Below are positions 44,200 through 53,146 of a stretch of 56,319 bases of DNA, piece by piece. A model generated the notes under the pieces. The model did not search any database. It saw only the letters and a program-made list of their open reading frames with translations, and was not told the origin of the DNA. The stretch covers positions 1 through 56,319 of the forward strand of contig NZ_JAUYEY010000064.1 of NCBI RefSeq assembly GCF_030689685.1. Reading direction: 5' to 3'. A program made the position numbers and the translations under genes. The number at the start of each line of letters is the position of its first letter. Within the stretch, counting starts at the first letter, position 1. Source of the stretch: Polaromonas sp. (GTDB lineage Bacteria > Pseudomonadota > Gammaproteobacteria > Burkholderiales > Burkholderiaceae_C).

Positions 44200-45051
44200 A
44201 TGTCTGTCTGGATAGATACCCATTGCCACCTTGATGCCGCCGAGTTCGCCGGCGACCGCGCCGCCATGCGCGCGCGGGCTGCCGCCGCAGGGGTGGCACT
44301 TTGCGTGTTGCCGGCAGTGGGGGTGTTCAACTTTGCGACGGTGCGGGAATTGGCGAACCAATTTGGCGACAGTTATGCCCTTGGGATTCACCCGCTGTAT
44401 GTCAAACAGGCCCAGGACGGTGACCTGGCGCTGCTGGACGCCGAACTGGCTTCGCGAAAAACCGACCCCAGGCTGGTGGCGGTGGGCGAGATCGGACTCG
44501 ATTATTTGGTGCCGGAACTCAGCCAGAGCCCGCTGCGCGAGCGCCAAGAGTTTTTTTACCGCGAGCAGCTTTTGCTGGCGCGAAAACACGGCTTGCCGGT
44601 GATCCTGCATGTGCGGCGCTCGGCCGACCGGCTGCTCAAACATCTGCGCGAACTGGCGCCGCAAGGCGAGCCTTGGCGGGGCATAGGCCACGCCTTCAAC
44701 GGCAGCGTGCAGCAGGCCGGCGAATTTATCAAGCTGGGCCTCAAACTCGGTTTCGGCGGAGCCGTGACCTTCGAGCGGGCGCTGCAGTTGCGACGCCTGG
44801 CGGCCGAGCTGCCGCTGGCGGCACTGGTGCTGGAAACCGACGCGCCCGATATTCCCCCGCACTGGCTGTACGCCACCGCTAAACAGCGCGCCCAGGGCCA
44901 GGCCCAGGGCCGCAACGAGCCGGCCGAGTTGCCGCAAATTGCTGCCGCGGTGGCACAACTGCGCGGCCTGAGTGTCGATGAACTGGCGGCAGCCAGCACA
45001 GTCAATGCGCTGTCGGCGCTGCCCCGGCTGGAAAAGTTGCTGGCATGCTGA
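44200..45051 (+). CDS. TatD-family metal-dependent hydrolase
   Basis: The product (283 residues) is a TIM-barrel hydrolase. Metal ligands are in WIDTHCHLDAAEF, VGEIGLDY, VILHVRRS, GHAFNGS and LVLETDAPD. TatD-type proteins are Mg-dependent DNases linked to DNA repair. It is divergent from the HtrA-like gene and overlaps the glycosylase gene by seven bases. Confidence 0.9.
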   Translation: MSVWIDTHCHLDAAEFAGDRAAMRARAAAAGVALCVLPAVGVFNFATVRELANQFGDSYALGIHPLYVKQAQDGDLALLDAELASRKTDPRLVAVGEIGLDYLVPELSQSPLRERQEFFYREQLLLARKHGLPVILHVRRSADRLLKHLRELAPQGEPWRGIGHAFNGSVQQAGEFIKLGLKLGFGGAVTFERALQLRRLAAELPLAALVLETDAPDIPPHWLYATAKQRAQGQAQGRNEPAELPQIAAAVAQLRGLSVDELAAASTVNALSALPRLEKLLAC

Positions 45052-45545
45052 CCGGCCTGCCACCGCTGGTATCTGCCCACACCCGGCTGCTGATTCTGGG
45101 CAGTTTTCCGGGCGTGGCTTCGCTGGCGGCCCAGCAGTACTACGGCCATCCGCAAAACCACTTCTGGAAGATTTTACAAGCCATTTGGCCCTCCAGCCCA
45201 TGTCCAGCGGGCGTAGACAGCTATCAAATTCGTAGCGAATGGTTGTTGGCCAGGAAGCTCGGCGTGTGGGATGTGTACGCGGCCTGCGAGCGCGAGGGCA
45301 GCCTGGACAGCCGTATCCGCAAGCCGGTGGTCAATGATTTTGCGGCGCTGCAGCGGCTGTGCCCGCAGCTTGAAGCGGTCGCCCACAACGGCGCAGAAAG
45401 CTTCAAGCTTTCGCGTCACACCTTGCTGCTGGGCTTGCCGGTCTACCGGTTACCGTCCTCCAGCCCCGCCAATGCCTCCTGGTCCTTCGAGTGCAAACTC
45501 GCGGCCTGGCGCGAGGTCTTTGAAAAACACCGATTGATTGACTGA
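45045..45545 (+). CDS. DNA-deoxyinosine/uracil glycosylase-like protein with repeat-encoded segment
   Basis: The product (166 residues) is a uracil-DNA-glycosylase-superfamily member of the hypoxanthine-DNA glycosylase (HDG) type: LLILGSFPGVASLAAQQYYG, HPQNHFWKIL, VWDVYAACEREGSLDSRIR, and RLPSSSPANASW. It would remove deaminated bases. Residues 46-64 (AIWPSSPCPAGVDSYQIRSE) are specified by an R1 repeat (45181-45236) in a loop between conserved blocks. It follows tatD with overlap. Confidence 0.82.
   Translation: MLTGLPPLVSAHTRLLILGSFPGVASLAAQQYYGHPQNHFWKILQAIWPSSPCPAGVDSYQIRSEWLLARKLGVWDVYAACEREGSLDSRIRKPVVNDFAALQRLCPQLEAVAHNGAESFKLSRHTLLLGLPVYRLPSSSPANASWSFECKLAAWREVFEKHRLID
45181..45236 (+). 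repeat. Dispersed repeat family R1, copy 3 (inside glycosylase gene)
   Basis: CCATTTGGCCCTCCAGCCCA, a GC-rich centre, then GACAGCTATCAAATTCGTAGC. It has the same orientation as the intergenic copy at 34217 and is translated without breaking the frame. Confidence 0.7.
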
Positions 45546-45562
45546 TAGCCGACTGCTTACCG

Positions 45563-46327
45563 ATGGCCCGCAAAAACACCGACACCCCGCTGGACCTCCC
45601 CGAGGTCAACTTTTCCGACTTTGGCGACGTCCGTTACCTGCACCTGGGTACCGAGTGGGTACAGGGTTCGATGCTGCTGGACAAACCTTTCGACATTGAG
45701 CTGGAGTACGTCCAGCGCATGATGGCCTGGCTGCTGTTTGTCGAGCCGGACGCGGTGGCGGCGCGGCATGCGATGCAGCTGGGCCTGGGGTCGGCGGCGC
45801 TGACCAAGTTCTGCTACAAAAAGCTGAAGATGAAAACCACGGCGGTGGAACTCAACCCGCAGGTCATTGCCGCCTGCCGGTTGTGGTTCAAGCTGCCGAA
45901 GGACGATGCGCGGCTGAAGGTCATCCTGGCCGATGCGGCGCAGGAAATCCGCCACCCTCTGCACCTGGGCCGCGTCGATGTGCTGCAGGTGGACCTGTAC
46001 GACCACGAGGCGGCGGCGCCGGTGCTTGACAGCGAGGCCTTCTATGCCGATTGCCGTGAAGCGCTCAGCGAGGACGGTCTCATGACGGTCAACCTGTTTG
46101 GCCGCGACTCCAGCTACCTGCGCTCCCTCGAAAAAATTGCCGAGGCGTTTGGCCCAGAGTCGGTCTGGGCTTTCAAGCCGACGCGCGAGGGCAACACCAT
46201 CGTGGCCGCGCAACGCGAGCCGATCCGGCCTGATCGCTCCGAGTTGGTGCACAAGGCCGACGTTATTGAATCGCGTTTTGGCTTGCCCGCTAAAAAATGG
46301 CTGCGGCTGTTCAAGCCTGTTTGCTGA
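45563..46327 (+). CDS. Spermidine-synthase-like SAM-fold protein
   Basis: The product (254 residues) has a Rossmann-type methyltransferase/aminopropyltransferase fold: AMQLGLGSAALTKFCYKKLK (motif I region), TTAVELNPQVIAACR, and VDVLQVDLYDHEAAAP (the DxYD-like segment of spermidine synthases). The aminopropyl-transfer gatekeeping motif is not clearly intact, so polyamine synthesis is doubtful. It lies 17 bases after the glycosylase gene. Confidence 0.75.
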   Translation: MARKNTDTPLDLPEVNFSDFGDVRYLHLGTEWVQGSMLLDKPFDIELEYVQRMMAWLLFVEPDAVAARHAMQLGLGSAALTKFCYKKLKMKTTAVELNPQVIAACRLWFKLPKDDARLKVILADAAQEIRHPLHLGRVDVLQVDLYDHEAAAPVLDSEAFYADCREALSEDGLMTVNLFGRDSSYLRSLEKIAEAFGPESVWAFKPTREGNTIVAAQREPIRPDRSELVHKADVIESRFGLPAKKWLRLFKPVC

Positions 46328-46349
46328 GCGCTTCAGTTAAAGTGCCCCC

Positions 46350-48152
46350 ATGCGCCCCGCCACGCCCTTCAAACCCCGCCCTGAAACGACTGGCAAGCCC
46401 GTCCCGGTGGGACCGCTGGACTGGCGCCGCCTGGTCGAATGGCTGAGCGAAGACGGCGTGATCTCTGCCGCCGAGGCGCAGCGCACCATCGCCCGTTGTG
46501 CGCAGGTGCAAAGCGCCCAGCATCCGCTGATCCGGCTGGCCAGTGTCAGCATGACCCGGGTGGCCGACGGCAAGCCGCTGGACATCGAAACCATTGCCCA
46601 ATGGCTGGCCAGCCGTGCTGGCCTCACTTATTTGCGCATCGACCCCTTGAAGGTGGATGTGGGCAAGGTGGCCGACACCATGTCGGCGGTGTATGCCGAG
46701 CGCCACAAGGTGCTGCCGGTGCAGGTGACAAGCGCCGAAGTGGTGATCGCGACCTCCGAGCCGTTTATCACCGACTGGGTGTCCGAGGTCGAGCGCCAGG
46801 CCAAACGCAGCGTGCGCCTGGTGGTGGCCAACCCGACCGAGATTGCCCGCTACACGGCCGAATTTTTTGCGCTGGCCAAGTCGGTCAAGGCGGCGATGAA
46901 GGCCGGCGGCAGCAGCGGTGCCGCGAGTTTTGAACAACTGGTGGAGCTCAACAAGAGCAACAAGCAGCTCGACGCGAACGACCAGGGCGTGGTGCAGGTG
47001 GTGGACTGGCTCTGGCAATACGCCTTCGACCAGCGTGCCAGCGACATCCATCTGGAGCCGCGGCGCGATCAGGGCGTGATCCGCTTCCGCATCGACGGTG
47101 TGTTGCACCCGGTTTACCAGATGCCCATGGGTGTGCACAACGCCATGACCGCGCGCATCAAGCTGCTGGGCCGCATGGATGTGGTTGAAAAGCGCCGCCC
47201 GCAGGATGGCCGCATCAAGACCCGCAACCCGCGCGGCGACGAGGTCGAGATGCGTTTGTCCACCCTGCCGACGGCCTTCGGCGAGAAAATGGTGATGCGG
47301 ATTTTTGACCCCGACACCACCGTCAAGGACCTCGATGCGCTGGGTTTTTCGCAGCACGACGCGACCCGCTGGGAGCAACTCGTCAAGCGCCCGTACGGCA
47401 TTGTTCTGGTCACCGGCCCTACCGGTTCGGGAAAGACCACCACGCTGTACTCCACCCTCAAGCGTATCGCCACCGAGGAAGTCAACGTCAGCACCATTGA
47501 AGACCCGATCGAGATGATCGAGCCGGCCTTCAACCAAACGCAGGTCCAGGCCCACCTGGATTTCGACTTCCCCGAAGGGCTGCGCGCGTTGATGCGGCAG
47601 GACCCGGACATCATCATGGTCGGCGAGATCCGCGACCTGCAGACTGCCGAGATGGCGGTGCAGGCGGCGCTGACCGGGCACCTGGTGTTCAGCACCTTGC
47701 ACACCAACGACGCGCCTTCGGCGGTTTCGCGTCTGATGGAACTCGGCGTGCCGTCCTACCTGATCAACGCGACGCTGCTGGGTGTGCTGGCGCAGCGCCT
47801 GGTGCGTACGCTGTGTGCGCAATGCCGCGAAAAGGACGAGGGCAGTTCGCGCGAAGCGCTGGCCGAAATCGTCAAACCCTGGCAGATCAACGGCGGCTAC
47901 CAGCCGTACAAGCCCATGGGCTGTGTCGATTGCCGCATGACGGGTTTCATGGGCCGCATGGGCCTGTACGAGCTGCTGACGGTGACCGAGGCTTTCAAAG
48001 ACAAGGTCACAAAAGAGCCCAACATCGACGCGCTGCGGCGCCAGGCGGTGACCGACGGCATGCGGCCGCTGCGACTGGCCGGTGCGCTCAAGGTGGCCGG
48101 GGGTGTGACCACCATTGAGGAAATCCTTTCCACCACACCGCCGATGTCCTGA
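46350..48152 (+). CDS. GspE/PilB-family secretion or pilus assembly ATPase
   Basis: The product (600 residues) has an N-terminal MshEN-like domain (about 20-170) and a C-terminal ATPase: Walker A GPTGSGKTTTLYST, Asp box EDPIEMI, Walker B DPDIIMVGEIRD, His box TGHLVFSTLHTNDAP, and the tetracysteine zinc site (CAQC and CVDC). It powers type II secretion or type IV pilus assembly. No other gsp or pil gene is in the window. It is 22 bases past the spermidine-synthase-like gene. Confidence 0.92.
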   Translation: MRPATPFKPRPETTGKPVPVGPLDWRRLVEWLSEDGVISAAEAQRTIARCAQVQSAQHPLIRLASVSMTRVADGKPLDIETIAQWLASRAGLTYLRIDPLKVDVGKVADTMSAVYAERHKVLPVQVTSAEVVIATSEPFITDWVSEVERQAKRSVRLVVANPTEIARYTAEFFALAKSVKAAMKAGGSSGAASFEQLVELNKSNKQLDANDQGVVQVVDWLWQYAFDQRASDIHLEPRRDQGVIRFRIDGVLHPVYQMPMGVHNAMTARIKLLGRMDVVEKRRPQDGRIKTRNPRGDEVEMRLSTLPTAFGEKMVMRIFDPDTTVKDLDALGFSQHDATRWEQLVKRPYGIVLVTGPTGSGKTTTLYSTLKRIATEEVNVSTIEDPIEMIEPAFNQTQVQAHLDFDFPEGLRALMRQDPDIIMVGEIRDLQTAEMAVQAALTGHLVFSTLHTNDAPSAVSRLMELGVPSYLINATLLGVLAQRLVRTLCAQCREKDEGSSREALAEIVKPWQINGGYQPYKPMGCVDCRMTGFMGRMGLYELLTVTEAFKDKVTKEPNIDALRRQAVTDGMRPLRLAGALKVAGGVTTIEEILSTTPPMS

Positions 48153-48311
48153 AGAGGAACAGGAGGAACAGTTTTTTTTGCCTGTCCCGGCCGCGACACA
48201 CAGAGACACAGATTTTTCCGCTTTTTTGCATAAGTGAAAGCCACATGCCGCGCAGGGACGATCCCATGCACAATCCAGCGATCCATTTATTTCTATTACA
48301 GGAGACAAACC

Positions 48312-48800
48312 GTGAATATCAAAAGTCAGAAAGACTTTTTTGCCGGCCTCATGTTCATGGGTGTCGGCGTGGCGTTTGCGTGGGGGGCAACAAACTACAA
48401 CGTGGGTACCGGCGCACGCATGGGGCCGGGTTATTTCCCGCTGATGCTGGGTGTGCTGATGGCCGTCCTGGGCGCGGCGATTACCTTCAAGGCGCTGGTG
48501 GTTGAAACCGTGGGCGGCGACAAGATCGGCAAATGGGCCTGGAAACAGCTATTCTTCATCATTGCCGCCAACGTCATTTTCGGAATCCTGCTGGCCGGTC
48601 TTCCCGCCATGGGGTTTCCGGCTTTTGGCCTGATCGTTGCGATTTATGCCCTTGTGTTTATTGCCAGCATGGCGGAACCCGGCTGGAAGTTCAAGAACAC
48701 CCTGATTCTCGCCACGGTACTGGCGGTAGGTAGCTACCTTGCCTTTGTGATTGCGCTGAAGCTGCAATTCCCGGTGTGGCCTACTTTCATCACGGGCTAA
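48312..48800 (+). CDS. tctB: Tripartite tricarboxylate transporter small subunit TctB
   Basis: The product (162 residues) has four hydrophobic segments, with the typical start KDFFAGLMFMGVGVAFAWGA and the motif ARMGPGYFPLMLGVLM. GTG at 48312 follows GGAGAC and matches the usual N-terminus. The 159-bp upstream gap contains no gene. It is the first gene of a tctB-tctA-tctC set. Confidence 0.92.
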   Translation: MNIKSQKDFFAGLMFMGVGVAFAWGATNYNVGTGARMGPGYFPLMLGVLMAVLGAAITFKALVVETVGGDKIGKWAWKQLFFIIAANVIFGILLAGLPAMGFPAFGLIVAIYALVFIASMAEPGWKFKNTLILATVLAVGSYLAFVIALKLQFPVWPTFITG

Positions 48801-48809
48801 GGAAGAAAA

Positions 48810-50321
48810 ATGGATCTCCTCTCAAATCTGTCGCTGGGCTTCAGCGTGGCCTTTACGCCGATCAACCTGCTGTACGCGTTCGCCGGCTGTATTTTGGGCA
48901 CGCTGATTGGCGTGTTACCCGGTATTGGTCCGATTGCGACTATCGCGATGCTGCTGCCGGCCACCTATGCCTTGCCGCCTGTGTCGGCGCTGATCATGCT
49001 GGCCGGTATTTATTACGGCGCCCAGTACGGTGGCTCAACCACCGCCATCTTGGTCAACCTGCCGGGCGAATCGTCGTCGGTGGTGACCTGTATCGACGGT
49101 TACCAGATGGCCCGCAAAGGGCGAGCGGGGCCGGCACTGGCTGCTGCGGGACTAGGGTCCTTTTTTGCCGGTAGCGTCGGCACCCTGATCCTGGCGGCGT
49201 TCGCTCCGCCGCTGACCGAATTGGCTTTCAAATTTGGCCCTGCCGAGTATTTCGCGTTGATGGTGCTGGGCCTGATCGGTGCCGTGGTGCTGGCCTCCGG
49301 TTCGCTGCTCAAGGCTGTGGGCATGATTGTGTTGGGTTTACTGCTGGGCCTGATCGGCACTGACGTGAATTCCGGCGTGGCGCGCTTCAGCTTCGACATT
49401 CCCGAATTGACTGATGGCATTGGTTTTATCGTGATTGCCATGGGTGTGTTTGGCTACGGCGAGATCATCAACAACCTGGCGCAGCCCGAGCATGAGCGGG
49501 AGGTGTTTACCGCCAAAGTCTCGGGCCTGATGCCGACGAAAGAGGACTTCAAGAACATGGTGCCGGCCGTGCTGCGCGGGACTTTCCTCGGTTCCGCCCT
49601 CGGCATTCTTCCCGGTGGCGGTGCCTTGCTGGCGGCTTTTGCGGCCTACGCGCTGGAAAAGAAAGTCAAGATGAAGCCGGGCGAAGTTCCCTTTGGCCAG
49701 GGCAACATACGCGGCGTGGCCGGCCCCGAGTCCGCCAACAACGCTGGCGCGCAGACCTCTTTCATCCCACTGCTGACCCTGGGTATTCCACCGAACGCCG
49801 TGATGGCGCTGATGGTGGGCGCCATGACGATTCACAACATCCAGCCCGGCCCGCAGGTCATGACCAGCAACCCCGAGCTGTTCTGGGGCTTGATTGCCTC
49901 GATGTGGATAGGCAACGCCATGCTGGTGATCCTGAACCTGCCGCTGATCGGTATCTGGATCAAGTTGCTGACCGTGCCTTACCGTTATCTGTTTCCCGCG
50001 ATTGTGCTGTTCTGCGCGATTGGTGTTTATTCGACCAACAACAACACCTGGGACATCTGGATGGTCGCGATTTTTGGTGTCATCGGCTACCTCTTCATCA
50101 AGCTGGGTGCGGAGCCCGCTCCCTTGTTGCTGGGCTTCATCCTGGGCCCGATGATGGAAGAAAACCTGCGCCGCGCGCTGCTGCTTTCGCGCGGCGACTG
50201 GAGCACGTTTGTCACGCGTCCGTTGTCGGCCGGTTTGCTCGGCGCAGGTGTGCTGTTGCTGGTCATCGTGCTGCTGCCGGCAGTCAAGCACAAGCGGGAA
50301 GAGGCCTTTGTCGAGGATTGA
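48810..50321 (+). CDS. tctA: Tripartite tricarboxylate transporter large subunit TctA
   Basis: The product (503 residues) has about twelve hydrophobic segments. Family motifs are GTLIGVLPGIGPIATIAMLL, YYGAQYGGSTTAILVNLPGE and the second-repeat ALGILPGGGALLAAFAAYAL. It forms the cation-driven carboxylate channel with TctB and receives substrate from the Bug-type protein encoded next. GGAAG precedes the ATG. Confidence 0.95.
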   Translation: MDLLSNLSLGFSVAFTPINLLYAFAGCILGTLIGVLPGIGPIATIAMLLPATYALPPVSALIMLAGIYYGAQYGGSTTAILVNLPGESSSVVTCIDGYQMARKGRAGPALAAAGLGSFFAGSVGTLILAAFAPPLTELAFKFGPAEYFALMVLGLIGAVVLASGSLLKAVGMIVLGLLLGLIGTDVNSGVARFSFDIPELTDGIGFIVIAMGVFGYGEIINNLAQPEHEREVFTAKVSGLMPTKEDFKNMVPAVLRGTFLGSALGILPGGGALLAAFAAYALEKKVKMKPGEVPFGQGNIRGVAGPESANNAGAQTSFIPLLTLGIPPNAVMALMVGAMTIHNIQPGPQVMTSNPELFWGLIASMWIGNAMLVILNLPLIGIWIKLLTVPYRYLFPAIVLFCAIGVYSTNNNTWDIWMVAIFGVIGYLFIKLGAEPAPLLLGFILGPMMEENLRRALLLSRGDWSTFVTRPLSAGLLGAGVLLLVIVLLPAVKHKREEAFVED

Positions 50322-50341
50322 TTTTCCGTACTCCTGGGAAC

Positions 50342-50364
50342 AGGCGCTTTTGGGCGCCTTTTTT
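50342..50364 (+). terminator. Rho-independent terminator after tctA
   Basis: AGGCGC and GCGCCT form a 6-bp stem with a TTTTGG loop, followed by a run of T. It lies between tctA and the receptor gene, so receptor expression may partly depend on its own promoter. Confidence 0.8.
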
Positions 50365-50436
50365 CATGCCCCTGAGCCGGCTGGTGCGATGCACCTGTGT
50401 CGCCGTCAAAGGTCAAAATCGTTCACAATCCACCAG

Positions 50437-51417
50437 ATGAAACGTACACATATTATTTTTGCAGCCTTGGTTTTTGCCACGGCTTTTTCAGCGACCGCGC
50501 AGACGGCGTCGGGCAGTGGGGCTTATCCCAACAAGCCCATTCGCATGATTGTTCCGTTCCCGGCCGGTGGCGCGACCGACATCCTGGCGCGCGCGCTGTC
50601 GCAAAAGCTCGGAGAAAAAATCGGCCAGACCGTGGTGGTGGACAACCGGCCCGGCGCTGGCGGCACCATAGGCGCCGACGCTGCGTCCAAGGCGGCGCCT
50701 GATGGTTATACGCTGCTGCTGGCGACTTCCAGCACGCACAGCATCGGTCCGGCCATCAACCCGAAGATCCCTTACAACGCCGACACGGACTTTACGCCGA
50801 TTGCCTACGTGGCCAGTTCGCCCAACATCGTGCTGGTGCCCAACTCTTCGCCGGCCAGAGACATGCGCGAGTTCATAGCCCATGCGCGCAAAAATCCGGG
50901 GCAGCTGAACTACGCGTCCAGCGGCAATGGCACCATCGTGCACCTGACCACCGAATACTTCAAGGCGCAGTCGGGCACCTTCATTCTTCACATTCCCTAC
51001 CGCGGCACGGCCCTGGCCATGCCGGACCTGATCAGCGGAAAACTCGATGTGCTGTTTGACTCTTTTGTCACTGGCATGCCGCATGTCAAAGATGGCAAGC
51101 TGCGCGCCCTGGCGGTGACCAGCCTCAAACGCTCGGTGCTGGCGCCCGATCTGCCGACGGTGTCGGAGACTCTGCCGGGCTTCGAGTCGGTGACCTGGTT
51201 TGGCGTCTATGGCCCCAAGGGCCTCAATGCCGAGCTGACTGCCCGCGTGAACCAGGCGATGAATGCGGCGCTGGCTGACGCCGAGGTGAAGGAGCGTTTT
51301 GCACGGTTGGGTGCCGAGCCCACGGGCGGCACGCCGCAGGCTTTTGCCGCGATGGTCAAGGCTGACAACGCCAAGTGGAAAAAAATCATTTCAGAACGCA
51401 AGATCACCACCGAGTGA
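50437..51417 (+). CDS. Bug/TctC-family periplasmic solute receptor
   Basis: The product (326 residues) has a signal peptide (basic start, hydrophobic core, ATAQT) and Bug motifs: YPNKPIRMIVPFPAGGATDI, VVDNRPGAGGTIGADAASKA, and NYASSGNGTIVHLTTEYFKA. These receptors bind small carboxylates or amides through water-bridged loops. It follows tctA across a terminator and precedes a gamma-glutamyltransferase gene by 47 bases. Ligand unknown. Confidence 0.92.
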   Translation: MKRTHIIFAALVFATAFSATAQTASGSGAYPNKPIRMIVPFPAGGATDILARALSQKLGEKIGQTVVVDNRPGAGGTIGADAASKAAPDGYTLLLATSSTHSIGPAINPKIPYNADTDFTPIAYVASSPNIVLVPNSSPARDMREFIAHARKNPGQLNYASSGNGTIVHLTTEYFKAQSGTFILHIPYRGTALAMPDLISGKLDVLFDSFVTGMPHVKDGKLRALAVTSLKRSVLAPDLPTVSETLPGFESVTWFGVYGPKGLNAELTARVNQAMNAALADAEVKERFARLGAEPTGGTPQAFAAMVKADNAKWKKIISERKITTE

Positions 51418-51464
51418 CCGTGCGCACGGTGCCTGACCCGTAACCGCTTACTTTTTAATCAGCC

Positions 51465-53138
51465 ATGAACTTCAACTACCACAACCCCTACACCTCAACC
51501 CGGCTTCCGCTTTTCGCACGCAATGTGGTGTCCACCTCCCATCCGCTGGGCGCGCAGGCCGGCTTGCGCATGCTGCTCAAGGGCGGCAATGCAGTGGACG
51601 CCGCAATTGCTGCTGCGGCGGCGATGACGATTGTCGAGCCGGTCAGCAACGGCCTGGGCAGCGATGCCTTTGCCCTGATCTGGGACGGCAAGGCGCTGCA
51701 CGGGCTCAACGCCTCTGGCCGCGCGCCGCAGAGCTGGACGCCGGACTATTTCAGCAAGAAATACGGCGCCGACGCGCAAACCCCACCCAAGCGCGGCATG
51801 GACTCGGTCAGCGTCCCCGGCGCGGTGGCGGGCTGGGTGGCGATGAGCGAGCGCTTCGGCAAGCTGCCGTTTGCTGACCTGATGGAGCCGGCCATCGAGA
51901 TTGCCGAGCGCGGCTACCTGCTGCCGCCAGTGGTGCAGCAAAAGTGGGCGGCAGCCACCCATGAGCTGAAAGGCCAGCCGGGTTTTGCGCAGTCCTTTCT
52001 GCCCTGGGGGCGCGCGCCGAATGTTGGCGAGCTGTTCCAGTTCAAGGCGGCGGGCAAGGCCTTGCGCGCGATTGCGCAGAGCAAGGGCACGGCCTATTAC
52101 GGCGGCGAGATCGCCCATGCCATCGAAAAATTTTCTGCCCGAAACGGTGGCAGCATCACCGCAAAAGATTTTGAGAATTACAAGCCGGAGTGGGTTCAAC
52201 CCATTGGCAAGGACTACCGTGGCTACACCTTGCACGAGATCCCACCGAACAGCCAGGGCATTGCCGCGCTGATTGCGCTGGGCATCCTGGGCAAATTTGA
52301 TGTGGCCGGCCTGGCGGTGGATGGCGTTGATTCCCAGCATCTGCAGATCGAAGCCATGAAACTGGCCTTTGCCGATGTCTACAAATACGTGGCCGAGCCA
52401 TCGGCCATGGCGGTGAGCGTCGATCAAATGCTAGACGACGCCTACCTCTCGTCGCGTGCCAAACTCATCGACATGAAAAAGGCCCAGGACTTTGGTGCCG
52501 GCAACCCGGTCAAGGGCGGCACCATTTATCTGACCGCTGCCGACGAAAACGGCATGATGGTCAGCTTCATCCAGAGCAACTACATGGGTTTCGGCTCGGG
52601 CTGCGTCGAGCCAGAGTTCGGCATCAGCCTGCAAAACCGCGGCCACGCCTTCAGCCTGCAGCCAGGCGCCAACCAGGTTGCGCCGGGCAAGCGGCCCTTT
52701 CACACCATCATCCCAGCCTTCCTAAGTAAGCCGAAGGCCCGTTCTCACCCTCTCCTTCCGGGAGAGGGCCGGGGTGAGGGCCTCACGGTCGCCAACATCG
52801 AGCCTGTCATGTCCTACGGCGTGATGGGCGCCAACATGCAACCGCAGGGCCACATGCAGACGCTGGTGCGCATGCTCGACTACCAACAAAGCCCGCAGGT
52901 CGCCTGCGATGCACCGCGCTGGCGCTACAACGCGGGTTATGAAATCAATGTGGAATCGGCGATGGACAAGGCCACCGTGCAGGGGCTGGCCGACCGCGGC
53001 CACCGCATGGAAGTGATCAACGACTCCTACCAGGACTTCGGTGCGGGCCAGTTCATCTGGTGCGCTGGTGACCCCGGCGTCGAAGGTTATGTGGCGGCCA
53101 GCGATGCCCGGCGCGACGGCCAGGCCGTCGGTTTCTGA
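51465..53138 (+). CDS. Gamma-glutamyltransferase family protein with repeat-encoded insertion
   Basis: The product (557 residues) is an Ntn-hydrolase precursor of the gamma-glutamyltransferase family. Large-subunit features: GGNAVDAAIAAAAAMTIVEP and GRAPQSWTPDYF. The small subunit would begin at the nucleophile Thr in GGTIYLTAADENGMMVSFIQ, followed by NYMGFGSGCVEPEFGISLQN. No signal peptide is evident, unlike periplasmic E. coli Ggt. Residues about 427-439 (SHPLLPGEGRGEGL) come from an R2 repeat (52744-52780) in the small-subunit part. It may process gamma-glutamyl compounds, perhaps those imported by the adjacent Tct system. Confidence 0.87.
   Translation: MNFNYHNPYTSTRLPLFARNVVSTSHPLGAQAGLRMLLKGGNAVDAAIAAAAAMTIVEPVSNGLGSDAFALIWDGKALHGLNASGRAPQSWTPDYFSKKYGADAQTPPKRGMDSVSVPGAVAGWVAMSERFGKLPFADLMEPAIEIAERGYLLPPVVQQKWAAATHELKGQPGFAQSFLPWGRAPNVGELFQFKAAGKALRAIAQSKGTAYYGGEIAHAIEKFSARNGGSITAKDFENYKPEWVQPIGKDYRGYTLHEIPPNSQGIAALIALGILGKFDVAGLAVDGVDSQHLQIEAMKLAFADVYKYVAEPSAMAVSVDQMLDDAYLSSRAKLIDMKKAQDFGAGNPVKGGTIYLTAADENGMMVSFIQSNYMGFGSGCVEPEFGISLQNRGHAFSLQPGANQVAPGKRPFHTIIPAFLSKPKARSHPLLPGEGRGEGLTVANIEPVMSYGVMGANMQPQGHMQTLVRMLDYQQSPQVACDAPRWRYNAGYEINVESAMDKATVQGLADRGHRMEVINDSYQDFGAGQFIWCAGDPGVEGYVAASDARRDGQAVGF
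52744..52780 (+). repeat. Repeat family R2 core, copy inside ggt-like gene
   Basis: CTCACCCTCTCCTTCCGGGA followed by GAGGGCCGGGGTGAGGG. It has the same core and same reading frame as the lolD copy, giving LLPGEGRGEG here and [10 protein letters not shown] there. Confidence 0.75.
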
Positions 53139-53146
53139 ACCAAGCC

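Noticed and set aside
45563..46327. Calling this gene speE
   Set aside because: The fold is right, but the residues that bind the aminopropyl donor and putrescine are not clearly present.
46311..48308. A 665-codon minus-strand open frame
   Set aside because: It is antisense to the GspE/PilB ATPase gene, which has all Walker and zinc motifs; the antisense product has shadow-like composition.
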